NCBI RefSeq assembly: GCF_015461805.1
Contig: NZ_JACVZE010000001.1
Location: forward strand, 1 to 64,000
Direction: 5' to 3'
DNA from: Pseudomonas pisciculturae
GTDB lineage: Bacteria > Pseudomonadota > Gammaproteobacteria > Pseudomonadales > Pseudomonadaceae
Length of the DNA stretch: 64,000 nt
Below the pieces are notes generated by a model that made no database searches, had not been told where the DNA came from, and saw only the letters and a program-made list of their open reading frames with translations. The translations under genes were made by a program, and so were the position numbers. Shown here piece by piece: positions 9,127 to 17,600 of this stretch (positions within the stretch are counted from its first letter, which is position 1; every line of letters begins with the position of its first letter).

Positions 9127-9185
9127 GCCGGTCAGTGCGCAGTGGGCGATTGTTGCCGAACAGCGGTAGAATCCCCGCTCTTTAG

Positions 9186-9194
9186 TTATCCACA
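9186..9194 (+). promoter_or_regulatory. DnaA box 2 (TTATCCACA)
   Basis: A second perfect DnaA 9-mer in the same orientation, 68 bp from the first. It lies just downstream of a TAGAAT -10-like hexamer (9167-9172) and 12 bp before the holD start. Confidence 0.6.
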
Positions 9195-9206
9195 AGTGGC
9201 CGAGCT

Positions 9207-9992
9207 GTGCTTATCGAGTCCCGACGTCGCGCTTACTTGACTGCCATGCAGGTGGTCAACTGGCTGCCCCGCACCGAACTGCCGTTTGCCGCGCCGTCAC
9301 GGCCCGAGCTGCTGGAGGCGCTTGAGCCCTATGAGGCATTCGAGGCTTCGGGTGAAGAAGCGGCTGCGCCGGTGGCGGTGGTCAAGGCTGAGGCGCCCGT
9401 GCGGCCAGTGGTGGAGCGGGCCAAGATTGAAGTGCCTCGGCCATCGCCGGTGACCAAGGCGGCCAAGGTGGCCGACCAGGCTGCCCCGGTGGTCAAGGCG
9501 CCTGTCGTCCAGCCACCGCGTTTTGCCCTGCAATTGCTGCGTGCCGGGCGTTGCCTGCTATTGGTGGAACTACCTACCGGCGAACGCTTCCAGACCCGCG
9601 ACCCGGCCTACATGCTGCTCAAAGACATGCTGCGCGCCGCCGGCCTGCCCGACAGCCCGCAGATTATCGGTGATCCCGTGCGTTGGCCTCTGCTGGTGCG
9701 CGGCAACATGGACCAGGGCCCCGAAGCTGCGCGTGATTTTGTGCAAGGGTTTGTCTCGGCCCGCCTGGAAGACGAACCCTGCGTGTGCCTGTGGCTGATT
9801 GGCCTGCCCGCCGTGCGCTTTGCCGGTGAGGCCAACGCCGAAGCCTGGTACCGCGAGCTACAGGTCGAAGGCCTGGGCTCGGTATGGGCCCTGCCGGGCC
9901 TGGAATTATTAATGGAAGAGCCACAGCGTAAGGCTGATGTCTGGCAAGCCATGCGCCGGCTGATGGCGCGCTGGAAAACAACCGATGAGTGA
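9207..9992 (+). CDS. holD: DNA polymerase III psi subunit (pseudomonad HolD)
   Basis: A 261-residue protein beginning with GTG at 9207. Psi links the clamp-loader to chi and SSB in the replicase. The N-terminal third (about 30-110) is a low-complexity Ala/Val/Pro/Glu linker (PVAVVKAEAPVRPV), and the conserved part is C-terminal (about 110-261, FALQLLRAGRCLLLVELPTG). As in E. coli, the gene directly precedes rimI with a 4-base-type overlap. Pseudomonad psi is known to be much longer and very divergent from the 137-residue E. coli protein. Automated pipelines may call such proteins TonB-like because of the proline-rich linker; no membrane anchor is visible, which argues against that. Confidence 0.7.
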   Translation: MLIESRRRAYLTAMQVVNWLPRTELPFAAPSRPELLEALEPYEAFEASGEEAAAPVAVVKAEAPVRPVVERAKIEVPRPSPVTKAAKVADQAAPVVKAPVVQPPRFALQLLRAGRCLLLVELPTGERFQTRDPAYMLLKDMLRAAGLPDSPQIIGDPVRWPLLVRGNMDQGPEAARDFVQGFVSARLEDEPCVCLWLIGLPAVRFAGEANAEAWYRELQVEGLGSVWALPGLELLMEEPQRKADVWQAMRRLMARWKTTDE

Positions 9993-10437
9993 GGCTTTAT
10001 CCTTCCGCCCGATGACCGAGGCCGACCTCGATGCCGTGCTGAAAATCGAATACGCGGCGTTCAGCCACCCCTGGACCCGTGGGATTTTTCTCGACGGGCT
10101 GGGCAAGTACCAAATTTGGCTGATGTTTGAAGGTGAGCAGCAGGTGGGCCACGGGGTGGTGCAAATCATCCTCGATGAGGCGCATTTGCTGAACATCACC
10201 GTCAAGCCGGAAAACCAGGGGCGCGGTTTGGGGTTGGCGTTGCTTGAACACCTGATGTCCCGAGCGTATGCCGCCAGTGCGCGGGAGTGTTTCCTGGAGG
10301 TGCGTGATAGCAACACCGGGGCGTTTCGTTTGTATGAACGCTACGGTTTCAACGAGATTGGCCGTCGGCGCGATTACTACCCGGCCGTCGGCGGGCGCGA
10401 AGATGCCGTGGTGATGGCCTGCACGCTCGTCGACTAA
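9985..10437 (+). CDS. rimI: Ribosomal protein S18 alanine N-acetyltransferase
   Basis: A 150-residue GNAT-fold acetyltransferase that acetylates the N-terminal alanine of ribosomal protein S18. The acetyl-CoA pyrophosphate loop is visible as VKPENQGRGLGLALLEHL (about residues 73-90), and the typical RimI C-terminal YERYGFNEIGRRRDYYP follows. It overlaps the end of holD, the conserved holD-rimI pair. Confidence 0.93.
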   Translation: MSEALSFRPMTEADLDAVLKIEYAAFSHPWTRGIFLDGLGKYQIWLMFEGEQQVGHGVVQIILDEAHLLNITVKPENQGRGLGLALLEHLMSRAYAASARECFLEVRDSNTGAFRLYERYGFNEIGRRRDYYPAVGGREDAVVMACTLVD

Positions 10438-10465
10438 ACACACGATCCAATGTGAACACCGTTCC

Positions 10466-10540
10466 CTGTGGGAGCCGGGCTTGTCCGCGATGACGGTGTT
10501 TCATGCACCACCGCTATCGCAGGCAAGCCAGCTCCCACAA
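10466..10540. repeat. REP doublet (REPIN), GTGGGAGC type
   Basis: Inverted REP units (GTGGGAGCCGGGCTTGTCCGC and GCAGGCAAGCCAGCTCCCAC) enclose a short spacer between rimI and the next, convergent gene. Confidence 0.8.
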
Positions 10541-10571
10541 GGGCCAGTTTCACAATGAGTTGTGCGGTGAA

Positions 10572-10976
10572 TCAGCGGTTGCCGTCTACCGGGTCAATAT
10601 CGGCCAACTCGGCCTCATCCAACCCATTCCCGCCGCCAATCTCATCTTCATCCACAATACTCAAATCATAATCCGCCGGATTATCTTCGCCTTCCTCCCG
10701 TGCATCCCGCGCCCCATCTTCATGGATCAGGGTTTCAGGGCTCATATCATCGTCGGTCGGCTCATGATCATCCGTTGACGCGCCGGTTAGCCCCGCTTCG
10801 CGCACCCGTTCGTCGGGCATCAGGTGTTCGCGTTCACGGCGGGGGATCTCATCGCCAATCTCAGCAGTGGGCTCCTGCTCGTCAAAATCCAGCTCGCGCA
10901 TCGACCCCATGCGGTCTTCGTTGTCATCAATGGGTTCGGGCTGCGTAGCGCCGTAGGGGCGTCGTGATTCAGTCAT
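10572..10976 (-). CDS. Small acidic hypothetical protein
   Basis: A 134-residue, very acidic protein (many Asp and Glu, motif DDHEPTDDDMSPETL) with no membrane segment or catalytic motif that I recognise. The ATG at 10976 is preceded by GAGGATT at good spacing. It lies between rimI and the carbonic anhydrase gene, as does an unnamed gene in P. aeruginosa by my recollection. Pseudomonas relatives are sometimes labelled serine kinase/phosphatase, but nothing here supports an enzymatic fold; it looks intrinsically disordered. Confidence 0.7.
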   Translation of the reverse strand: MTESRRPYGATQPEPIDDNEDRMGSMRELDFDEQEPTAEIGDEIPRREREHLMPDERVREAGLTGASTDDHEPTDDDMSPETLIHEDGARDAREEGEDNPADYDLSIVDEDEIGGGNGLDEAELADIDPVDGNR

Positions 10977-11115
10977 GGCCAATCCTCATACTGTGGGGCT
11001 TATAGTGTGTGGACAGGCGCGGCGCCCTAAAGATTCAAGCTTATTTGCGCTCGGCGTGACCTGGACGAGGGCTGGTCAGTCACAAAACTGCGCATCATTC
11101 CTGAGGCTTTCCCTG

Positions 11116-11760
11116 ATGAACGAATTACAAGACCTGCTTGATAACAACGAACGCTGGGCGGATGCGATCAAACAGGAAGATCCCGAATTCTTCGCCAAGC
11201 TCGCCCGCCAGCAAACCCCCGAGTACCTCTGGATAGGCTGCTCCGACGCCCGCGTGCCGGCCAACGAGATTGTTGGCATGCTGCCGGGTGACCTGTTTGT
11301 GCACCGCAACGTGGCCAACGTGGTGCTGCACACCGACCTCAATTGCCTGTCGGTGATCCAGTACGCGGTCGACGTGCTCAAGGTCAAACACATTCTGGTC
11401 ACCGGCCACTATGGTTGTGGCGGCGTGCGCGCCTCGATGCAGGACCGCCAGTTCGGCCTGATCGACGGTTGGCTGCGCACCATTCGTGACCTCTACTACG
11501 AAAACCGTGACGTACTCGCCCAGTTGCCGACCGAAGAAGAACGTGTCGACCGCATGTGCGAGCTCAACGTGATCCAGCAGGTGGCCAACGTTGGCCACAC
11601 CAGCATTGTGCAAAACGCTTGGCACCGTGGGCAGAACCTGTCGATCCACGGCTGCATCTACGGCATCAAGGATGGCCGTTGGAAGAGCTTGAACACCACG
11701 ATCAGTGGTTTTGAGCAGTTGCCACCGCAATATCGCCTGCGTCCGCTGGGCGAAGCCTAA
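11116..11760 (+). CDS. can: Beta-class carbonic anhydrase
   Basis: A 214-residue beta-carbonic anhydrase that interconverts CO2 and bicarbonate. The zinc ligands and the Asp/Arg dyad sit at the E. coli Can positions: C42, D44 and R46 in CSDAR, and H98 and C101 in GHYGCGG. I chose the ATG at 11116 because GAGG lies eight bases upstream and the protein then aligns residue for residue with the family; upstream in-frame codons belong to a leader. Its stop overlaps the stop of the convergent SET-domain gene by four bases. Confidence 0.95.
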   Translation: MNELQDLLDNNERWADAIKQEDPEFFAKLARQQTPEYLWIGCSDARVPANEIVGMLPGDLFVHRNVANVVLHTDLNCLSVIQYAVDVLKVKHILVTGHYGCGGVRASMQDRQFGLIDGWLRTIRDLYYENRDVLAQLPTEEERVDRMCELNVIQQVANVGHTSIVQNAWHRGQNLSIHGCIYGIKDGRWKSLNTTISGFEQLPPQYRLRPLGEA

Positions 11761-12263
11761 GACGGTTTGCGTGCCTGCCACTGGGCCATGAACGCCTGGC
11801 CCTCGGCGTTCAGTTGTTGCTGCCGGCCGGTGATCCAGTGCCGGCAGCACAGCTCGTGGCATTCGCACGCAAACTGTCGGGACAATACGTCTTCGGTGAC
11901 GGCGTAATCCATCGTGAGTACGTCGCCAGGCGAAATGGGGCGCAGGGTCCAGAGCTCCAGGTAGGTCGTATCGACAAACACGTTCGGGTTGCACGAATGC
12001 TGTAGCAGGCCGCAGAACCAGCAATCGTAAAGATGAATGCGTGAAGACAGCTGCACAGTCTGCGAGCGTCGTTCGCTCACCGCCCAGCCTGAAATCCTGG
12101 CAATACGTACACGGCTGTCGAAGGGTGTGCGTGCCTTGAGGCCATTGTTCTCCACCTGGAATTGACGGGTCGAGGGGTAGCCCTGTTCAACGGTCAGGGA
12201 CTTGAATGGGTAAAGGCATGCAGGCGTGATGGTTTTAGCCTTATCCATGGCTTGAGTTTTCAT
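11757..12263 (-). CDS. SET-domain protein, putative lysine methyltransferase
   Basis: A 168-residue protein with the signature of a SET domain. HSCNPN (about residues 89-94) matches the NHSCxPN motif, then GDVLTMDYA matches the GEELxxDY motif, and a post-SET-like cysteine cluster CECHELCCRHWI follows. SET proteins transfer methyl groups from S-adenosylmethionine to lysines. The N-terminal part that normally holds the GxGxF cofactor loop is not evident, so activity is uncertain. ATG at 12263 has AGGAG at good spacing. It is monocistronic and convergent with can. The target is unknown. Confidence 0.75.
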   Translation of the reverse strand: MKTQAMDKAKTITPACLYPFKSLTVEQGYPSTRQFQVENNGLKARTPFDSRVRIARISGWAVSERRSQTVQLSSRIHLYDCWFCGLLQHSCNPNVFVDTTYLELWTLRPISPGDVLTMDYAVTEDVLSRQFACECHELCCRHWITGRQQQLNAEGQAFMAQWQARKPS

Positions 12264-12357
12264 AACTCTCCTTGGTTCGGCTGCAACGACCTGCGGATGT
12301 GATCTGACTGCCAGTCTTGCAGCAAATGGACGCCGCCCAAGACTTACTGATGTCGTG

Positions 12358-12402
12358 GCCGATTTCTACTGTCAAAGTTGACAGTAGAAATCGGCTTTTT
12401 TT
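12358..12402 (+). terminator. Orphan 18-bp perfect hairpin with T-run
   Basis: GCCGATTTCTACTGTCAA (12358-12375) is followed, after two bases, by its exact complement (12378-12395) and then seven T residues. The polarity fits a terminator for plus-strand RNA. Both flanking genes are on the minus strand, so the RNA it would end is not obvious (see findings). Confidence 0.75.
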
Positions 12403-12418
12403 GCGCTGCCCCCCCAGG

Positions 12419-13588
12419 TCACAGGGCTGGAGCCGCAACAGAGGGCGTCGGGGTTTCATTTTTCAGTTGTTTCAACTGGGCCTTGATGGCCGGCGTGGCG
12501 CATTTGGCATTGGCCTGATCTGGCGTCAGGTTGCGAACCGAGGTGTAAAACAACTCGCAGGTCTGCTCTTTGCGCGTGACCTGCCAGGTGTTCATACAGG
12601 CCTTGAGCTGCACATTTGGGTCGCTCGCAGGTTTTTGCCCCATGCCCGCTTGCCAACAGGCGGCGCTCAGGTCCTGGCCCATGACCTTCAGGCCCGCTTC
12701 GTCGGCTTGCTGCTCGTTACCGTCGTAGCTCGCGGGGTCGGCGGCATACCAGATGTAACTCGGGTGATTGGCGCCCAATACCGATACGGTTTTACCCGCC
12801 TCGGGGCTGATTTTCGCCAACCCCAGTACGCCCACGCTCTGCCCGTATTGCTGTTTGATCCAACTGCGTACCGGTGAGCCGAACGCCACCATCGGCAAAG
12901 AGCCGTTGGGTAACAGGCTCAATTCCTTGACCATGCGCGTTTGGTAATGGGTGAAGTAGCTGTAGACGTTTTCCAGGTCCTTGCCCGCATTGGAAGGCGC
13001 AGCGATGGGCGCGATATCGATAATGGTCTGGTAGGCCGGCGTCTCAGTGGCTGGGATGCCGTTGTCGGTCAGCAGGCTGGCCCAGCGGTCAGTGGTGGCC
13101 GATTCCAGGTAGTCCTGGGCCTGGGTCAGTGAATAATCCGGCGGGAAGTGCAGCAGCTCGATGCTCTTACGGTTTTGCAACGCCATGCCCAGCGGCAGGA
13201 ACAGGTACCAGTTATAGGCCCACTTGCCATCAAGGTTGAGCTTGCTGGCGCCCTCGTACGCCAAATCGGCGGTATTGAGTAACGTGGTGAGGGGCTGGCC
13301 GTAGCTGTCGGGAACGCCGGTAAAAATTGCCGAGAGTTGCCCCTCCTGGCTCTTCACACTGACCTTGGCGCGGTTGTAGCCGTCCCGTTGCAGGCTTTGA
13401 ACCAGATAATGCTCGGCAGTCTGTTCCAGCGTCCATGGCCGAAAGCAGATCACATTGCAGTTATTGGGGAACGCGAACAACTGGGTGACACGTTGCGTGC
13501 TCCCCAGTGGCACCTCGATATCGGCCTGTACGACCGCACTGGCCATCAGTGCGGCCAAGGTGTAGGACAGCCTGGTAGGTCTAAACAT
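12419..13588 (-). CDS. Secreted hypothetical protein
   Basis: A 389-residue protein with a Sec signal peptide (MFRPTRLSYTLAALMASAVVQA, cleaved near residue 22). It contains several cysteines (NNCNVICF, SAACW, QTCELF) that could form disulfides in the periplasm. I do not recognise the family. The ATG at 13588 has AAGGAA at good spacing; a longer reading from 13663 would bury the signal peptide. It lies 121 bp downstream of the phosphoesterase gene on the same strand, so the two may be co-transcribed. Confidence 0.7.
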   Translation of the reverse strand: MFRPTRLSYTLAALMASAVVQADIEVPLGSTQRVTQLFAFPNNCNVICFRPWTLEQTAEHYLVQSLQRDGYNRAKVSVKSQEGQLSAIFTGVPDSYGQPLTTLLNTADLAYEGASKLNLDGKWAYNWYLFLPLGMALQNRKSIELLHFPPDYSLTQAQDYLESATTDRWASLLTDNGIPATETPAYQTIIDIAPIAAPSNAGKDLENVYSYFTHYQTRMVKELSLLPNGSLPMVAFGSPVRSWIKQQYGQSVGVLGLAKISPEAGKTVSVLGANHPSYIWYAADPASYDGNEQQADEAGLKVMGQDLSAACWQAGMGQKPASDPNVQLKACMNTWQVTRKEQTCELFYTSVRNLTPDQANAKCATPAIKAQLKQLKNETPTPSVAAPAL

Positions 13589-13709
13589 GCGTGGTTCCTT
13601 GTCAGCGAAAGCCCGTCTGCGCGGGGTGAAAACCCTTCCCTCACAGTAGCGGCTGACCAGCAAGGCCGCGTGTTAAATCACCCGGCGTGTCGCTATTGGA
13701 TAAGAAAAC

Positions 13710-15410
13710 CTACACGTCGAACTGCAAGGCATTGCTCAGGTCGCCCATGGGTTTCTGGCCACGGGCGATCATTGCGTCATCGCGCTGCTTGAGGCCGTCG
13801 AGTTTTTCCAACTGAAATACCCGCGTGATCAAGCGCAGGATCGATGCGGTGTCATACACCGTATGGTCCACCGTGCCTTTGCGCGCAAAGGGCGACACCA
13901 CCAGCGCGGGAATCCGCGTGCCAGGGCCCCAGCGGTCGCCTTTGGGCGGTGCCACGTGGTCCCACCAGCCGCCGTTTTCATCGACGGTCACCACGACCAC
14001 CATGTTTTTCCACTGCGGGCTCTCTTGCAGCACCTTCAAGGCGCGGGCGATATGGCGGTCGCCCGAGGCCACGTCGGCGTAACCGGCGTGCATGTTCAGG
14101 TTGCCTTGGGGCTTGTAGAAGCTCACCGCAGGCAACTTACCGGCCTGGGCATCGGCGAAAAACCGGTTGGTACTGGACTCATCGCCCAAACCGCCATCGC
14201 GCAGGCGTTTATCACGCTCGGCGCGGTTCTCGGGGCCCTGTTGCTTGAAGTAGTTGAAGGGTTGGTGGTGGTACTGGAAGTTCGGGATTTTCGGAATGCC
14301 ACCCGAATCCTTGAATTGATCCAACGTGGCTTGCCAGGCGCCGGCATACCAGGCCCAGTCGACGTTCTTTTTCGACAGCTTGTCGCCAATATGCTCGTGG
14401 GTTTGCGGCACCAGCACGTTGGGCAGGTCGGGCTTGGAGTAATCGGGGTTTTGCGGGTCGCGAATCCAGGTCGGCCAGTAGGGCGGGGCGAGGGTGTTTA
14501 CGGCGAAACCGTCCGGCGTCAGGGCACTGGGGCCGAACTGCGGCGCGCCGGTCATGGCGCTGGCCGGGGACTTTTCCAGCGGCTTGAGGCGCGGGTCGGT
14601 AGGGTCATCACTTTGCAGGGTGGCGATCTGCGCCTTGGCCACCGACTGCGCGGCATTCGGGTAAAACGGCGCGGTGGCGCTGATCAGGTACTGGTGGTTG
14701 AGAAACGAGCCACCGAAAGCGCCCTGGAAGAAGTTATCGCAGAGCACAAACTCCTTGGCCACATCCCACAGGCGCAGGGCATAACGGCTCTGAGCGTAAT
14801 AACCCATCACCAGGCCGCCTGAATCGGCCCACGCGACGAAATTGTCATTCTTGCCGCCGTTGATCTGCATTTGGTTTTGATAGAACACGTGCCACAAGTC
14901 GCGGGTGACCAGGCTCAAGGGCAGGTCTTCGGCGTTCGGGCCTTTGAGGGCGAACGGCGCGTTTGGCAGGTTTTGCTGGAATTGCACTTCGCTGGGGTAG
15001 GTCACGCCGTCCACGCTTTGCGGGCCGACTTGCAGTACGCCGCCCCAGGCCGGGGGCAGGGTGGTCAGCAGGCTGCCGTCGCGGTCGCGTTGTTGAGTGT
15101 CTGCGGCAGAAAGTGCCGACAGTGGTTTCTCTACGCCAGGGAAATCCGCAAATAGATTGTTGAAGCTGCGGTTCTCGGCATAGATCACCACCACGGTTTT
15201 CACCTGATCTTGCAGGGCCTTGTCCAACTCTTGGGGCGTGAGCGGCTTCGCCACCGGCTTGACGGGTGTTTCGCTGGTATTGCCGCAGGCGCTCAAGGTC
15301 GCACCGACTCCCAAAACGGCCGCGCCCCCCAGGAAGCGCCGGCGGCTGGTGTCGACCGGCGCTTGAGTGATGGAATCGGGAGAAGGGCGGTCTTCGTGCT
15401 CATCGGTCAT
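13710..15410 (-). CDS. TAT-exported phosphoesterase (acid phosphatase / phospholipase C family)
   Basis: A 566-residue member of the phosphoesterase family that includes AcpA acid phosphatase and bacterial phospholipase C. A twin-arginine signal is present (SRRRFLGG at residues 22-29), ending in a lipobox-like LSAC with Cys42, so it may be a TAT-exported lipoprotein. Family motifs are VVVIYAENRSFNNLF near the N-terminus and VTVDENGGWWDHVAPP near the C-terminus, which contribute metal ligands and the active site. I chose the ATG at 15410 because the TAT signal follows at normal distance. The likely role is phosphate scavenging from organic phosphate or phospholipid outside the cytoplasm; substrate is not decided by sequence. 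Confidence 0.87.
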   Translation of the reverse strand: MTDEHEDRPSPDSITQAPVDTSRRRFLGGAAVLGVGATLSACGNTSETPVKPVAKPLTPQELDKALQDQVKTVVVIYAENRSFNNLFADFPGVEKPLSALSAADTQQRDRDGSLLTTLPPAWGGVLQVGPQSVDGVTYPSEVQFQQNLPNAPFALKGPNAEDLPLSLVTRDLWHVFYQNQMQINGGKNDNFVAWADSGGLVMGYYAQSRYALRLWDVAKEFVLCDNFFQGAFGGSFLNHQYLISATAPFYPNAAQSVAKAQIATLQSDDPTDPRLKPLEKSPASAMTGAPQFGPSALTPDGFAVNTLAPPYWPTWIRDPQNPDYSKPDLPNVLVPQTHEHIGDKLSKKNVDWAWYAGAWQATLDQFKDSGGIPKIPNFQYHHQPFNYFKQQGPENRAERDKRLRDGGLGDESSTNRFFADAQAGKLPAVSFYKPQGNLNMHAGYADVASGDRHIARALKVLQESPQWKNMVVVVTVDENGGWWDHVAPPKGDRWGPGTRIPALVVSPFARKGTVDHTVYDTASILRLITRVFQLEKLDGLKQRDDAMIARGQKPMGDLSNALQFDV

Positions 15411-15502
15411 TGCGGGAATCCCAAGCGAGATGTTGCAAGATATTTCGCAGGACGGTAGCAATGCAGTGTGACGGAACGAAGACAGAGATTTGAATCAGCA
15501 AG

Positions 15503-15823
15503 TCATAGCAGGCGCAGTGCCATCTGGCTGCCGGCGCGCAGGTATTCCACCTGGGCCGTCAGTGCATCTTTGACGATGGCCTCACCCAAGTCAGTCAGCT
15601 TGGCTTTTTTTGCATCGATGACGCTGGTCTGCAAGAGTTGCATGACCACGTCCACGGCTTTCTGGAAGGCTGTCACATTGTTATGCAGCCCGAACTCCCT
15701 GATAACGGCTGCCATGCGGCGATCGGCATCGTCTCGCAAGGCCCTGTACTCGACGAACGACACGGTATCGTCCTTGTAGATTGCATTGATCAACTCTTCC
15801 AGTGATTTGGATAGCGGCGTCAT
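15503..15823 (-). CDS. Small hypothetical protein
   Basis: A 106-residue soluble, mainly helical protein (MTPLSKSLEELINAIYKDD) with no signal peptide, cysteine or motif I recognise. The ATG has AAGGA at suitable spacing, which supports translation. It is 92 bp upstream of the phosphoesterase start on the same strand and could share a transcript with it. Confidence 0.65.
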   Translation of the reverse strand: MTPLSKSLEELINAIYKDDTVSFVEYRALRDDADRRMAAVIREFGLHNNVTAFQKAVDVVMQLLQTSVIDAKKAKLTDLGEAIVKDALTAQVEYLRAGSQMALRLL

Positions 15824-15937
15824 CGGATTGTCCTTGGCGGTGTGTGAGCGGTAATCCGAATCAGGTTAATCAAAGACGTTGGCGCGCGAAGTCAGGGCTA
15901 ACCTTTGTCGTGGGTGGGACAAGGCCGCGCACTTCAC

Positions 15938-15990
15938 CAGAAAAGGCGGCCTTAAGTGGCAAGCGTGCTGCTGGCCACTTAAAGCGCGCT
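15938..15990 (-). terminator. Probable terminator after atoE-like gene
   Basis: An inverted repeat TTAAGTGGC (15952-15960) / GCCACTTAA (15974-15982), followed on the minus strand by GGCCGCCTTTTC, lies just after the transporter stop. The T-run is short, so it is a moderate candidate. Confidence 0.5.
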
Positions 15991-15997
15991 GCTGTTT

Positions 15998-17416
15998 TTA
16001 AGGCATTACCGGCGGTAAATACTTCAGCGTCGTCCCCAGCGCCCATAACAGAAACAACACCAGCGGCGTGTGCACCAGCAACTGCACAAACGAAAACCCA
16101 ATCAAATCCCGCGCCTTCAACCCCAGCACCCCCAGCAGCGGCAGCATATAGAACGGGTTGATCAGGTTGGGCAGCGCTTCGGCCGCGTTGTAGATCTGCA
16201 CCGCCCAGCCGAGGTGGTATTGCAGGTCATTGGCCACTTGCATCACGTAAGGCGCTTCGATGATCCACTTGCCGCCGCCCGACGGGATAAAGAAGCCCAG
16301 CACCGCCGAGTACACGCCCATCAACAGCGCATAGGTGTCGTGGGAGGCGATGGAGGTGAAGAAGGTAGAGATATGGTGCGCCAGGGTCTGGCCGTCGCCG
16401 CCCTTGACCACCGTCATCAGCGCGGCAATCGAGCCATACAGCGGAAACTGGATCAACACACCGGTGGTGGTTGGCACCGCACGGGCCACCGCATCGAGGA
16501 AACTGCGTGGGCGCCAGTGCAAGAGTGCGCCGGCCATGATGAACAGGAAGTTATAGGTGTTCAGCCCTGAAATCGCGCTGATCGCCGGCTTGGTCGAGAA
16601 CTCATGAAACAGCCAGCCGGCCGCCAGCAACGCCAGCAGGATCGTCAGCAACGGGCTGTGTTCCAGCCACTCTCCCGGGCGGGTCGGTGCTTGGATCTTG
16701 GGCAGGTTGAACGCCGGGTCAACGCCACACGCCTTGGCATCACGCGCACTGTTCGGGCCGGGCGCAGTGGCGTAGGCGATGATCAGCGACACCACGATCA
16801 GCGCCAGCAAGAGCACACCCGATTGCCACAAGAAGATCGTGTCGGTGAACGGAATCACCCCGGTGATCGACAAAATCGACGGCGGCAAACTGGCCGGGTT
16901 GGCCTGCAACTGCGCCGCCGACGACGACAGCCCCAGCGCCCACACGGCGCCAAGCCCCAGATAAGCCGCCGCACCGGCCGCGCGGTAATCCATGCGCAAA
17001 TCCGTACGACGCGCCAGCGCCCGCACCAGCAAACCGCCGAACACCAGGGACAGGCCCCAGTTCAACAAGGATGCAACCATAGAGATCAACGCCACCCAGG
17101 CCACGGCTGAGCGGCCGTTTTTTGGAATACGCGCCAGGCGGTCGATCAACTTCACCGCAGGCGGCGAACTGGCCACCACATAACCGCCGATCACCACAAA
17201 GGCCATCTGCATGGTGAACGGGATCAAGCTCCAGAAGCCGTCACCAAACGCCTTGGCCGCCTCGGTCGGTGCCGCGCCCATGCCCAGGGTCGCCACCGCA
17301 ACGATGATCACGGCGAGGGCGGCAAACACCCACGAGTCGGGGAACCAGCGCTCGGCGAAGCTGGAACAGCGCAGGGCAAAGCGGGCATAGCGGCTTTCTT
17401 CGATAGCATCGGCCAC
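15998..17416 (-). CDS. atoE: Short-chain fatty acid transporter, AtoE type
   Basis: A 472-residue polytopic inner-membrane permease of the AtoE/TIGR00366 family, which imports short-chain fatty acids such as acetoacetate and butyrate. The N-terminus (RCSSFAERWFPDSWVFAALA) is the family signature and about a dozen hydrophobic helices follow. Translation starts at GTG 17416 with GAGG eight bases upstream; the nearby ATG is out of frame. No acetoacetate CoA-transferase or thiolase genes lie next to it, so the substrate cannot be confirmed by context. Confidence 0.85.
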   Translation of the reverse strand: MADAIEESRYARFALRCSSFAERWFPDSWVFAALAVIIVAVATLGMGAAPTEAAKAFGDGFWSLIPFTMQMAFVVIGGYVVASSPPAVKLIDRLARIPKNGRSAVAWVALISMVASLLNWGLSLVFGGLLVRALARRTDLRMDYRAAGAAAYLGLGAVWALGLSSSAAQLQANPASLPPSILSITGVIPFTDTIFLWQSGVLLLALIVVSLIIAYATAPGPNSARDAKACGVDPAFNLPKIQAPTRPGEWLEHSPLLTILLALLAAGWLFHEFSTKPAISAISGLNTYNFLFIMAGALLHWRPRSFLDAVARAVPTTTGVLIQFPLYGSIAALMTVVKGGDGQTLAHHISTFFTSIASHDTYALLMGVYSAVLGFFIPSGGGKWIIEAPYVMQVANDLQYHLGWAVQIYNAAEALPNLINPFYMLPLLGVLGLKARDLIGFSFVQLLVHTPLVLFLLWALGTTLKYLPPVMP

Positions 17417-17600
17417 GAGTCATTCCTCTTGTACTTATTATGGGGAGGCAATTTTTCGGCATGTTCCGCTACGGCCATTGATATGGGAATGCAGTTATCT
17501 TCATCGATCCATGAGGAAAACAAATATATCTGTCGCGATTGCCATCATCCGGCTCAACTCATAACCTGCACGCCATTTTGTTTGTCTGCCGAGCCTCATC

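Noticed and set aside
9207-9992. TonB-type energy transducer
   Set aside because: The proline-rich linker is suggestive, but there is no N-terminal membrane anchor or TonB C-terminal motif, and gene order supports HolD.
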